From: Helichrysum umbraculigerum
Lineage: Eukaryota > Streptophyta > Magnoliopsida > Asterales > Asteraceae
Assembly (NCBI GenBank): GCA_949592205.1
Contig: CATIUR010000001.1
Location: 42,239,001-42,303,000, forward strand
Reading direction: 5' to 3'
Length of the DNA: 64,000 nt
In this document: one piece after another, positions 32,524 to 43,138 of the stretch
Position numbering within the stretch: the first letter of the stretch is position 1
Layout of the letters: the number at the start of each line of letters is the position of its first letter
Notes under the pieces: generated by a model
Database searches by the model: none
What the model was told of the DNA's origin: nothing
What the model saw: only the letters and a program-made list of their open reading frames with translations
Program-made: the position numbers and the translations under genes

Positions 32524-35500
32524 ATGGCACCAAAACGTCAAATGAACTCCGCTGACATCGAGCAACTCGTCAATCAGAGGGTCCAAGCAGCTCTAGAAGC
32601 TGCCAGAAACAATCCCAATCCGAACCAAGGAAACCCTGGAGGGACAGGCAACAACCCACCTGTGCCAAAGCCCTGCACCCACAAAGATTTCATGAATTGT
32701 AAACCTCTCCATTTCAAAGGAACCGAAGGAGCCGTCGGTCTCATGCGATGGATTGAGAAAATGGAGTCTGTTTTCCGAATAAGTAACTGCCAAGAAGAGA
32801 ACAAGGTCAAATTCTCTACCTACACTCTAGCTGAGGGTGCACTCACCTTCTGGAACTCATACGCCCAAACCCATGGTATTGATACTGCCTATCAAATGTC
32901 TTGGGATGAACTCAAAAACTTGCTGAGGGAAGAATACTGTCCACGCGAGCAACTCCAACAGCTCGAACACGAATTCTGGAACCTCACAGTTCAAGGAAAC
33001 GACATTACCAGCTACACAACCAGATTTCACCAGCTTGCTCTCCTTTGTCCATCCATGGTGGACCCTGAATCCAAACGTGTCGAAAGATACATTTGGGGAC
33101 TACCTGATTCCATCCAAGGCAATGTCATCTCTTCCAAACCCGGGACCATCCATAGTGCCGTCCGCATGGCACATGAGCTTATGGCTCAAATTGTCCGCCG
33201 TGGGGCACCCACAGTGAAAACCACAGGGGACAACAAAAGAAAATGGTCTGGGGACAACAGTAACCAACAACAACAAACCAACAAAAAGGCCGAGACTGTA
33301 AAGGCCTACACTTCTGGTTCAGGATCTGGGGATAAGAAAGCATACGTAGGAAAGAAACCCTACTGTTCCTCTTGCAATCGACACCACGATGGTCCGTGTG
33401 GTAACCAATGCGGTAACTGCAAACGCTACGGACATCTAACCAAAGATTGTCGAACTCCACCCACAAATGCCAACCCAAACAACCAACTCAACGCACCAAA
33501 GGCTTGTTTCGAGTGTGGCAGCACTGCCCATTTCAGGAATAATTGCCCGAAACGAAACAACAACAACAACAGGAACAACAATAAAAACAACCCCCGCGGT
33601 AGCGCTTTCGTCATCAACGCAGGAGAAGCCCGTCAAGATCCCAACGTTGTTACGGGTATGTTTCTCCTCAACGATCTAACCGTTTCAGTTTTATTCGATA
33701 CTGGTGCCGATAAAAGTTTCATATCTGATGAGTTTTGTCCGTTACTCAACATTACTCCCACTGCCTTAGATGCTAAGTTCACAGTAGAATTAGCAAATGG
33801 CAAACTGATAGAGGCCGATAGTGTGATACCTAATTGCACTCTAAACCTAGCCAACGAAATTTTCCCCATAAACCTCATCCCTGTTAAAATCGGGAGCTTC
33901 GATGTCATCGTAGGCATGGACTGGTTGTCCAAGCATCGTGCTGAAATTGTCTGTTTTGAAAAGATTGTGCGTATACCTCTCGCTACCGGTGGAACCTTGA
34001 TCATACAGGGGGAGACTGGTAGGCGAAACTTAAACATCATCTCGTGTATGAAAACCCGAAAGTACCTGAGGAAAGGGTACCCGGCAATCCTTGCTCATGT
34101 AACCGAAAAGAAGTCGGCTGAAAAGCGACTTGAAGATGTACCCATTGTACGAGACTTTCCTGAAGTCTTTCCCGAAGACTTGCCAGGCCTTCCCCCGTCT
34201 AGACAAGTCGAATTCCAAATCGACCTTGTGCCCGGTGCTGCACCCGTGGCACGAGCCCCATACAGATTAGCCCCGTCCGAGTTGCAGGAGTTATCCACCC
34301 AATTACAGGAACTCCTGGACAAGGGATTTATTCGACCAAGTTCCTCACCTTGGGGAGCTCCGGTCCTATTCGTTAAAAAGAAGGATGGATCCTTCCGCAT
34401 GTGTATCGATTACCGTGAACTAAATAAACTCACCATCAAAAACCGATACCCACTTCCTAGAATCGACGACCTGTTTGACCAACTTCAAGGTTCGAGCTTT
34501 TACTCAAAGATCGACCTTCGGTCTGGTTATCACCAACTTCGCGTTGACGCCGACATCCCGAAAACCGCTTTCCGAACCCGCTATGGGCATTACGAATTCC
34601 AAGTGATGCCTTTTGGCCTAACCAACGCACCGGCTGTATTCATGGACCTTATGAATCGGGTGTGCAAACCCTATCTGGACAAGTTTGTTATCGTGTTCAT
34701 TGACGACATTCTAATCTACTCTCGCAACGAAACAGAACATGGCCAACACCTGAAAACTATCTTGGAATTACTCAAACACGAGGAGCTATACGCCAAGTAC
34801 TCCAAGTGTGAGTTCTGGATGCGAACAGTACAATTCCTAGGGCATGTCGTTGACAGCCAAGGGATACGTGTTGATCCAGCAAAAATCGAGGCCATCAAGT
34901 GCTGGAAAGCACCAACTACACCAACCGAGGTCCGACAATTTTTAGGTCTCGCTGGGTATTACCGGCGATTCATCGAGAATTTTTCTCGAATTGCTCAACC
35001 ATTAACCTCCTTGACTCAGAAAGATAAGAAATTCGATTGGACCGACAAACAGGAGTCGGCTTTCCAACTCCTTAAACAAAAACTCTGCAGTGCGCCAATC
35101 CTATCCTTACCCGAAGGCACCGATGATTTCGTAGTTTACTGCGACGCCTCACATCAAGGACTAGGTTGTGTGTTAATGCAACGTGATAAGGTCATCGCTT
35201 ATGCCTCTCGGCAACTGAAAATCCATGAGAAAAACTATACCACTCACGACCTCGAATTAGGAGCCGTTGTTTTTGCGCTCAAAATTTGGAGACACTACCT
35301 ATATGGTACCAAGTGTACAATCTTTACCGACCACAAAAGCCTTCAACATATCTTTGATCAGAAGGACCTAAACATGAGACAACGTCGTTGGGTCGAGTTA
35401 CTTAGCGACTACGACTGCGAAATCCGATACCACCCGGGTAAGGCTAACGTTGTTGCCGATGCCCTAAGCCGAAAAGAACGAGTGAAACCCCTTCGAGTTC

Positions 35501-36984
35501 GAGCCCTTGGTTTAACCATCCACAACGATCTTATTGCTCAAATTCATTCCACTCAACTCGAAGCACTCAACGAGAAAAACATCAAAAATGAGGCCTTGCG
35601 AGGCATGGAAAAACAATTCGAAACCAAATCCGATGGAACCCGATGCTTCTCCAACCGAATTTGGTTACCGAACTTTGGGAACCTACGAGAATTGGTCATG
35701 GACGAAGCTCACAAATCCCGATACTCCATACATCCTGGTTCTGACAAGATGTATCATGACGTCAAACAACGATATTGGTGGCCCAACATGAAAGCTGACA
35801 TAGCCACGTATGTTAGTAAGTGTCTAACCTGTGCCAAGGTTAAGGCCGAATACCAGAAACCTTCTGGGTTACTTCAACAACCCGAGATACCTCAATGGAA
35901 ATGGGAAAACATAACCATGGACTTCATCAACAAGCTACCAAAAACACCGAGCGGTTGCGATACCATTTGGGTGATCGTAGATCGTCTCACAAAATCCGCC
36001 CATTTCCTAGCCATCAAAGAAACCGACAAGATGGAGCGCTTGGCTCGCATCTACATCAAAGAGGTCGTAGCACGACACGGCATACCCATTTCGATCATCT
36101 CCGATAGAGATAGCCGCTTCACCTCTCGATTTTGGCAAACACTTCAGAAAGCTCTCGGTACTCGTCTGGATATGAGTACCGCTTATCACCCACAAACCGA
36201 TGGTCAAAGTGAACGAACCATCCAAACTTTAGAAGATATGTTGCGCGCATGCGTTATTGACTTCGGAAACTCTTGGGAAAACCACCTACCTTTGTGTGAG
36301 TTCTCCTACAACAACAGTTATCACACCAGCATTGACGCTGCACCCTTCGAGGCACTTTATGGTAGAAAGTGCCGATCACCCATTTGTTGGACCGAAATCG
36401 GCGATAGCCAACTCACTGGTCCTGAAATCATCCATGAAACGACCGAGAAAATCGTGACCATTCAAAACCGGCTGAAAGCCGCCCGTGATCGTCAGAAAAG
36501 TTATGCTGACGTGAGACGCAAACCGCTCGAGTTCCACGTTGGGGACCGAGTACTCTTGAAAGTATCACCTTGGAAAGGTGTCATTCGTTTTGGCAAACGA
36601 GGCAAACTAAACCCTAGGTACATCGGACCTTTTGAGATTCTTGAAAGAATTGGTCCGGTGGCATATCGACTGCAGCTACCACCCCAACTAGGTAGCGTGC
36701 ACAACACATTTCACATTTCTAACTTGAAGAAATGTCTGTCTGATGAGACACTTGTTTTTCCTCTCGACGAAATCCATATCGACGATAAACTCCACTTTAT
36801 AGAGGAACCGATAGAAATCATGGACCGTGAGGTCAAACGATTGAAACAGAGTCGTATTCCCATCGTTAAAGTCCGGTGGAATTCTAGGCGCGGTCCTGAA
36901 TTCACTTGGGAACGGGAAGACCAAATGCGACTGAAATACCCCCATCTATTCTTAGATGCCCCTCAGACCACGACAACAAGCTAA
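32524..36984 (+). CDS. Gag-pol polyprotein of element C
   Basis: 1,486 aa from ATG 32524 (MAPKRQMNSADIEQ; the frame is open further upstream but this ATG aligns with the gag start of element E). Order: retrotransposon gag domain (about 45-215), two CCHC knuckles (CGNCKRYGHLTKDC and CFECGSTAHFRNNC, about 300-345), aspartic protease (FDTGADKSFIS, about 392), reverse transcriptase (about 610-790, FIDDILIYS near 725), RNase H (YCDASHQGLGCVL, about 872, and TDHKSL), integrase zinc finger (from about 1062), DDE core with ISDRDSRFTS and SERTIQTLEDML, and a C-terminal chromodomain (about 1430-1475, EFTWEREDQMRLKYPHLF). Gag and pol are one frame, so no frameshift is needed. One oddity: RT reads LRVDADIPKTAFRT, one residue shorter than LRVRDADI in element E; this may weaken RT. 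Confidence 0.97.
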   Translation: MAPKRQMNSADIEQLVNQRVQAALEAARNNPNPNQGNPGGTGNNPPVPKPCTHKDFMNCKPLHFKGTEGAVGLMRWIEKMESVFRISNCQEENKVKFSTYTLAEGALTFWNSYAQTHGIDTAYQMSWDELKNLLREEYCPREQLQQLEHEFWNLTVQGNDITSYTTRFHQLALLCPSMVDPESKRVERYIWGLPDSIQGNVISSKPGTIHSAVRMAHELMAQIVRRGAPTVKTTGDNKRKWSGDNSNQQQQTNKKAETVKAYTSGSGSGDKKAYVGKKPYCSSCNRHHDGPCGNQCGNCKRYGHLTKDCRTPPTNANPNNQLNAPKACFECGSTAHFRNNCPKRNNNNNRNNNKNNPRGSAFVINAGEARQDPNVVTGMFLLNDLTVSVLFDTGADKSFISDEFCPLLNITPTALDAKFTVELANGKLIEADSVIPNCTLNLANEIFPINLIPVKIGSFDVIVGMDWLSKHRAEIVCFEKIVRIPLATGGTLIIQGETGRRNLNIISCMKTRKYLRKGYPAILAHVTEKKSAEKRLEDVPIVRDFPEVFPEDLPGLPPSRQVEFQIDLVPGAAPVARAPYRLAPSELQELSTQLQELLDKGFIRPSSSPWGAPVLFVKKKDGSFRMCIDYRELNKLTIKNRYPLPRIDDLFDQLQGSSFYSKIDLRSGYHQLRVDADIPKTAFRTRYGHYEFQVMPFGLTNAPAVFMDLMNRVCKPYLDKFVIVFIDDILIYSRNETEHGQHLKTILELLKHEELYAKYSKCEFWMRTVQFLGHVVDSQGIRVDPAKIEAIKCWKAPTTPTEVRQFLGLAGYYRRFIENFSRIAQPLTSLTQKDKKFDWTDKQESAFQLLKQKLCSAPILSLPEGTDDFVVYCDASHQGLGCVLMQRDKVIAYASRQLKIHEKNYTTHDLELGAVVFALKIWRHYLYGTKCTIFTDHKSLQHIFDQKDLNMRQRRWVELLSDYDCEIRYHPGKANVVADALSRKERVKPLRVRALGLTIHNDLIAQIHSTQLEALNEKNIKNEALRGMEKQFETKSDGTRCFSNRIWLPNFGNLRELVMDEAHKSRYSIHPGSDKMYHDVKQRYWWPNMKADIATYVSKCLTCAKVKAEYQKPSGLLQQPEIPQWKWENITMDFINKLPKTPSGCDTIWVIVDRLTKSAHFLAIKETDKMERLARIYIKEVVARHGIPISIISDRDSRFTSRFWQTLQKALGTRLDMSTAYHPQTDGQSERTIQTLEDMLRACVIDFGNSWENHLPLCEFSYNNSYHTSIDAAPFEALYGRKCRSPICWTEIGDSQLTGPEIIHETTEKIVTIQNRLKAARDRQKSYADVRRKPLEFHVGDRVLLKVSPWKGVIRFGKRGKLNPRYIGPFEILERIGPVAYRLQLPPQLGSVHNTFHISNLKKCLSDETLVFPLDEIHIDDKLHFIEEPIEIMDREVKRLKQSRIPIVKVRWNSRRGPEFTWEREDQMRLKYPHLFLDAPQTTTTS

Positions 36985-37008
36985 TTTCGGGACGAAATTC
37001 TTCTAACA

Positions 37009-37017
37009 GGGGGAGAA
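37009..37017 (+). other. Polypurine tract of element C
   Basis: GGGGGAGAA immediately before the 3' LTR. Confidence 0.93.
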
Positions 37018-40000
37018 TGTGACACCCGACCAATTAGGGCTAGTGTTAGTTCCTAATCATTGTGCTAATACATGTAATTAGGGTGAATTATGTGTATCAT
37101 TATGTGTATTAATATATGTTATTATATTTGCACACATTTGCGATTTGTTTAAATCGTACATTTTATTGCTGGATGGAGTCCGACACAGTTTAAATACGAC
37201 GTTGGTGAACACAATTCTATAAATAACTTTAATCTATTTTTAGAAGTTATTTATCATTATCTATTATTTTGATAAAATAATACTCGAAAGACTTAGGCGT
37301 TTTGGTTAAAACGTCTCAAATGCAAAGAAAACGCGAGAATTTAATTCAGCGACCAAATAAACGTCAATAATTATTTTGGCAACATAAATTAAGTATTTTG
37401 AATAATACTTCAATGGAAATTTATCCAAATTATATCGTTAATCTAAACGACTCAAAATAACGTTACGCGATTAAACCGCCGTAGAACGTGCACGCAAATC
37501 GAGGCTAATAATCTAACGAAACATTTTTTTACAAGTGTTTCCAAGTACTATATTAAATATTTCAAGTAGAAATATCGAAACTCAAATCGTTAAATAAAAA
37601 CGTCAACTAAACATTTAACGTACGAATAAACGTTTAAACAATCGGGTAAACAAACGTAAAACGCAACGATTTAAGCTAGAAATGTGAAATGACCAAAATA
37701 CCCCTTGTGGGGCCACCATGAGGGCCGGCCACCCCATGTGGTCACCACCCTTCATGCCCTCTCTTGTTACATGCAAAAGCATGATGATATTCTTCACCAT
37801 TTACACACTTCTCATTCATCACTCAAACACTCTTTCATTTCTACTCTCTCTATTCACTCTCTCCCTCTCAAAAATCTCTGGAAATTCCTGCCCCAAAACC
37901 ACCTACAATCACCATAATCCACCATAAGCCACCACAAATCAAGAACAAAGGAAGGAAGCTAGCACTAAGACATCATCATTTTCATCATCTCTTCTTGTTC
38001 TTCATCAATTCTTGGTATAAATCATCACACCTTTTACTTATTTTACTTAAATACTACTGATTATGATGTTATAATGTTCATCTATCATGAGTATGTCCAA
38101 ACTTGGTGTTAAAAATCGTTTTTGCAACACAAACAAGAACATGCATGAAATCTGCCTAAAAATCGACAGTTCACGAAAATAATCGTATAAAATCATCTGT
38201 TAAGAGTTAGAGGTCGAATTTTTTTTTAAATTTTGCGTATCGAAAAGATCTACAACTTTCGTGTTTTACACTTTTTCCAGAAACGCTCTCATTTTTCTCT
38301 ACGAGCCGATTTATAAGACTGACCAGGAAGTTTTTCGATAAAATGTGTTCGGTTGTTACGCGGCTTTATTTAACTATGTTAATGGACTTGTTAGAAGCTG
38401 AAAATTTGATATGTTAGTCAAGACACTTAGTAAATCAGTTGGTAAAAATTTGGAAGTTTGATTTGGATTATAGATAGGTGAAATCAGTTGGCGTAATGAA
38501 CCGACATAAACCGAAAACATTGAATCTTGAAGTTTAAGGTGTAAACATAAAACCGACATCTCGAAACGACTACAATATGAAATGATAACTTTTATAACCT
38601 TTATTTACTGGAATATGACTTGAGTAAAATGGTTCGGGTCAAACCGTCATAGTTGACCACGTTTTTGGACTTAGCAAATTGAGACAGACTTAAGTGACGC
38701 ATGATCCCTGAAATTATAGCGACACTTGGCAAGTGACGCTTGTAGTGACGCTACTTTATTATTTACGACACTCCCATAGTGACGCCCTTATTATCTGAAA
38801 ATGCTTATGTACGACACTATTTGAGTGACGCTTAGTCACCTTACCCGACACTACCTAAGTGACGCCTGAAGTGACTGAACTATTATATTAGCGGCACTTA
38901 CCCTTAGTGCCGCCATGCCTTAGTGACGCCCGTATCCGACACTTCTTAAGTGACGCTATTTGAATCTGAAAACGCATATTATGCGGCACTTCCTAAGTGC
39001 CGCCCCTAACTAGCAAGTGACGCATGAAGTGTCGCATGAAACAGAATCCTTAAAAACTAGTTTTCTCACTAAGTGTTAAACTTCAAGCAACGTTAATACT
39101 TATACAATGCAACGTTATAACTCATGAAACATACTATACATATGAAAGTATAACATTATTCTAATAATAATGTCTTAACGAATTATTATTACAAACTTTC
39201 ACCAACGGGTCGTACACGTTTTTGATAAACAACATGAACAACTTATTTGGACATACTAGTTGATGAACTAGCCTTAGGTGGACATTAACCCTCCACTTAC
39301 ATAGATGATCTTTCTAGACATCTACTCATACAACCTTATACGTTTAGGACGTTAGAAGGTTGCACTTTGGACCACACATTGCTTGCTAATTGATATTGCT
39401 TGCTTACATTTTGCTAGAACTCAGGTGAGTTTCATAGCCCCTCCTTTTTACAGTTTTATAACTATTTTGGGGGAGAATACATACTACAACTGTTTTATAC
39501 AATTGCTCTGCAACTGCTTTGTATACATTTGAATTACACAACTGCTTTTATGAACACAAGTACCATAAACAACGCTATACGGATTGCATGAGTTACACAC
39601 TAATCCACAAAGGCCCTACACATCATAGTTTGTTAGTTTTGCTAAAGCGTGAATATTAGTAAATAGATCTATTTGGGACTGACAATCCCCGTCCGAGTTA
39701 GTCGCGCTAACCTGTCAAACGGACGTATTAATATTTGTTCATAACGAGTGTACCGGATTAGACACTTGCATTGGGGCACCCACGATCGTGTACTCGAAAG
39801 AGGCACGGCACACATTGTTAAGCTTCGGACTATGAGCTCATGGCAAATGGTATACATCTTTTTGCATTCGTGCAATTACATATTTACTTATCGTTTGTTA
39901 ACGATACATCTTTTTGCATTCGTGCAATCACATATTTACTTATCGTTTGTTAACGATACATATTTTTGCATTCGTGCAATTACATATTTACTTATCGTTT

Positions 40001-40543
40001 GTTAACGATACATATTTTTGCATTCGTGCAATTACATATTTACTTATCGTTTGTTAACGATACATTTACTCAACACATTTACTTATCGTTTGTTAACGAT
40101 ACATTTACTTATCATTGTTGAATGATACAACGATTAAAATCTTGTGTTTCATAACTCGTGTTTCATAACAATTGGTTTTATACCAACATTTAAACAACTC
40201 TATGAACTCACCAACTTTATGTTGACCCTTTTAGTATGTATTTCTCAGGTAACCCACGGCAGTAGGACGCTTATGGATAGCGTAGCTCGAGTCGCATTGC
40301 TTTCAAAATCAAGGGACTTAGATTGCATTTTACTATAGTTAGTAGCTATGTAATCTACACATTGTATGCGAACTCCATTGTTTTGTATAACGGTTGTAAA
40401 CAATTTAAACTTATGGAATGTAATGTTTTCAAACGTCTCATATAGAGGTCGTTTGCTTTAATCTTTGTGTAATGATATTTGATTTGGTCGGCGCCCCCAT
40501 GACAACTCATGTTTCCGCTGCCACGTGTTTTGGGGGTGCGACA
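37018..40543 (+). repeat. 3' LTR of element C
   Basis: 3,526 bp, nearly identical to the 5' LTR. Differences seen by eye: C/T near 27806 vs 37170, A/T near 28521 vs 37888, A/T near 29487 vs 38853, T/C near 30607 vs 39973, and one base in the T run near 28855 vs 38220. Confidence 0.97.
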
Positions 40544-40548
40544 ACATG

Positions 40549-40854
40549 GGTCCTACTGACATGGACCAGATCCTTCTGACATGGATCACGGGACACTGAC
40601 ACTCCCTACTACTGAAAAGTCCCTACTGACATGGGCACTAGATCCTATTGACATGGATCTACTATTGCTACTAAACTGTTGAAAAGTCCCTACTGACATG
40701 GGCACTGGATCCTACTGACATGGATCCACAGAATAACAATTAGGATAGCGACATTCCTACGAACAACAACTAGGATACTTACATTCCTACATAACTACTA
40801 GGATACTGCTTTCCTACAACATGTTTTCTAACAGAATATTTGGGTGACATCCCA
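40549..40854 (+). repeat. Hairpin array with constant TACTGACAT-type loop
   Basis: Successive hairpins: GGTCC/GGACC (40549-40567), GATCC/GGATC (40569-40587), CCC/GGG (40621-40635), TAGATCC/GGATCTA (40639-40661), CCC/GGG (40688-40702), TGGATCC/GGATCCA (40706-40728), TAGGA/TCCTA (40741-40759, 40771-40789, 40799-40816), TGGG/CCCA (40841-40854). Loops are TACTGACAT or close variants. One more, GATCC/GGATC with loop TTCTGACAT, is left of element C at 27610-27628. Confidence 0.9.
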
Positions 40855-41372
40855 CAGCAACAATGAATACATATTTGAGGTAACATCCCACCACGATTAT
40901 ACTTGAACAAATGACATAAATGCAACTATTTGACTTTTGAGTCAACAAACTTACTCGAACTTGGTTCAACTATTGTAAACATAAAACCTGTGAATTCACT
41001 CAACTTCGTTGTTGACTTTTACTATGTTTTTCAGGGAATTAGCCGCGCATGTAAGGACCACCTGCACATATGGAAACTAGGCGACCCATGAAGCTTAGGA
41101 TGCCAACTTTTTGAAACATATAGATTTCTTTAGTATAACTAAAGCTGTTTTAGTCATATTTCAGAAATCTACTTTTGTATAACATTAATTACACTTATAC
41201 GATTCGATGAATCGTCAACTTTTGTAAATTATTAACTCTGACATCTTAATATATGATGTTTAGTTGTAATCATATGCTCTGATACGTATGCATGTACATT
41301 GTTAATGTGGCGCCCCCATAGCTTTTCTAAATGCTTCCGCTAATCAAAACCGACGAATTTGGGGGTGTTACA
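40549..41372 (+). repeat. Solo gypsy LTR 1, right part
   Basis: Continuation of the LTR begun at 25729, ending GGGGGTGTTACA at 41372, followed by the CAAAT duplication (41373-41377). Contains a run of hairpins with near-constant loops (40549-40854), a branch-like TTGAC and the acceptor TTTTTCAG at 41034. Confidence 0.93.
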
Positions 41373-41532
41373 CAAATGTTCCGTTGTGAAACACCCCAAA
41401 TTTTAGGAAATTTTTTTTTATACACTGTATCACACTTATTTATGTCCGACTATTCATATCCAAATAATTTAGATCGATACAAACAACAAACGACTCAAAT
41501 ACACAATCAAAACAAAGATTACACACTTCATA

Positions 41533-41705
41533 CGGGTACCCGCCGGGTAACAAGGGTACCCGCCGGGTAGACTTAAAAGCCTCCAGCTCTTGTTTCTGTG
41601 GTAACGAGTTACACTAAGGCTACCCGTTTGAACTGGTTTACCCACCGGATATGGGCACCGGGTAAGGGCTTACCCGCCGGGTACACACCCTTACCCGCCG
41701 GGTAA
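41533..41705. repeat. TACCCGCCGGGTA palindromes
   Basis: Four copies of the near-palindrome (G)TACCCGCCGGGTA or TTACCCGCCGGGTA, at about 41536-41549, 41554-41568, 41669-41682 and 41690-41704, plus weaker relatives between (TACCCG, ACCGGGTAAG). Confidence 0.85.
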
Positions 41706-42858
41706 AGCGATTTCAAAAGTGAACTTCCGACGTGCATAACTTTTAACTCGTTTAGAGTTAAGACCTGAAAATTTGCATACACCGCCACTATAACGTAATA
41801 AAAGTTTCCCTTTTTACACTTTTTCAAAAAACACGTTAACGAGGAATTCGGACGTCTCACCAATTTATGGTTATTTCGACCACTTTTTTGATGACAACAT
41901 AAATTGCAAACCATATGCAATGAGACCTGGACTCTTTACCCACATCACAAACAACTCAAATCAACTTTAAAAATTGCGACAAAGAAACCATATCACTAAT
42001 ACAACTTGTTTTAACTTAAAGTCATATTTATAACCCGTTTGGACACTTTTGACCCGTTTACCATAACAACACCCCTTTGATTCATTCACTTCCAACTTTC
42101 ATACTCAATTGACCAATCTAGTGCAACTAACAACATATCATCAACATTTACAAGCCAAAGACCGGATTTGACACTTGACCATTATTACCACTTTACAAAA
42201 CACATGGAACTCAATATTTCTATTCACTTTCAATCCAAGACCACTAGTTCACTAATTGCTAATTGACTTTACAAAATCAAAGAAAAAATTTAACACCCAT
42301 TATAACTTTCATCCGTAATCCGATAATAATGTCAAAAGTGATGTTTTGGGCGATTTATACAAGTGATAATTCACAACGACAATTCAAAAGAAAGCAGAGC
42401 TTTTCTAACCATATACCAAACTCCAATCCATGTTACCTCCTTGCAGTCCCACTTTACTCATTATGCACATTTGGTTCAATTGAACCATAACACCTACAAC
42501 ATGAAACAACTAAAGGGGTAAGCAAAACGCTTAGTGAGCATACGAGCAATTAAATGAATAATCCACAAAACAACACTGAAACAACACTTAGCAAATATAA
42601 ACCACACATATTTGCTTAGGCAGATAACTACCGAGCAATCGTAGAGATTTCTTTGAACTCTATGCGGATTCGTGGCCATAATCACTTAGCACCAAATCAT
42701 GTCGAAATGAATGCCAAGTACCAGCTACGTCAGCATGAGTACTAAAGCAACAATACTATGCTAACCGCAGTTAGCGATCTGATCAACACTGAATCTCTAC
42801 AAATTACTCATTCCACATAGTCCACGAAATCTTCCACATATCAACAAACTTAGTCAAC

Positions 42859-43138
42859 ACTAATCATCTTAGCACGTATTAAACACAACGTGCCATAACA
42901 ACAATAATCAACGATTAGAACAAAATAATACATCACTTGATTGTATGAACCTCTTGCTCGGAAGCAATCCGGAACACACATATCATAAGTTTTATCAACA
43001 CAAATCATCTAGCACGTATTCAACATAACGTGCTATAACAACCTCATAATTAATCAACAATTAGAAACAAAACAAGAAGCAAACCATACACCACATGATT
43101 GTATGAACCTCTTGCTCGGAAGCAATCCGGAACACACA
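42859..43138. repeat. Tandem duplication inside solo LTR 2
   Basis: Two ~130-bp copies sharing TAGCACGTATT, AACGTGC, GATTGTATGAACCTCTTGCT and GGAAGCAATCCGGAACACAC (about 42859-42980 and 43000-43138). Confidence 0.9.

Larger units (their letters stand above)
27651..40543 (+). mobile_element. Complete Ty3/gypsy Tekay-type element C
   Basis: 12,893 bp with LTRs 27651-31177 and 37018-40543, primer binding site 31181-31193, an accessory ORF1 (31499-32218), an uninterrupted gag-pol (32524-36984) and polypurine tract 37009-37017. ACATG at 27646-27650 and 40544-40548 is the target duplication. By eye the LTRs differ by four substitutions and a one-base length change in a T run, so insertion was very recent. 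It sits inside solo LTR 1. All parts needed for movement are visible, apart from a missing codon in RT noted under the gag-pol entry. Confidence 0.97.

Noticed and set aside
33179..36945. Many open frames antisense to the gag-pol of element C
   Set aside because: They mirror the coding strand's codon bias; no domains and no match between elements C and E.
37018..40543. Features repeated at 37615-40338 as independent genes
   Set aside because: Exact duplicates of 28248-30972 because the two LTRs of one element are near identical.
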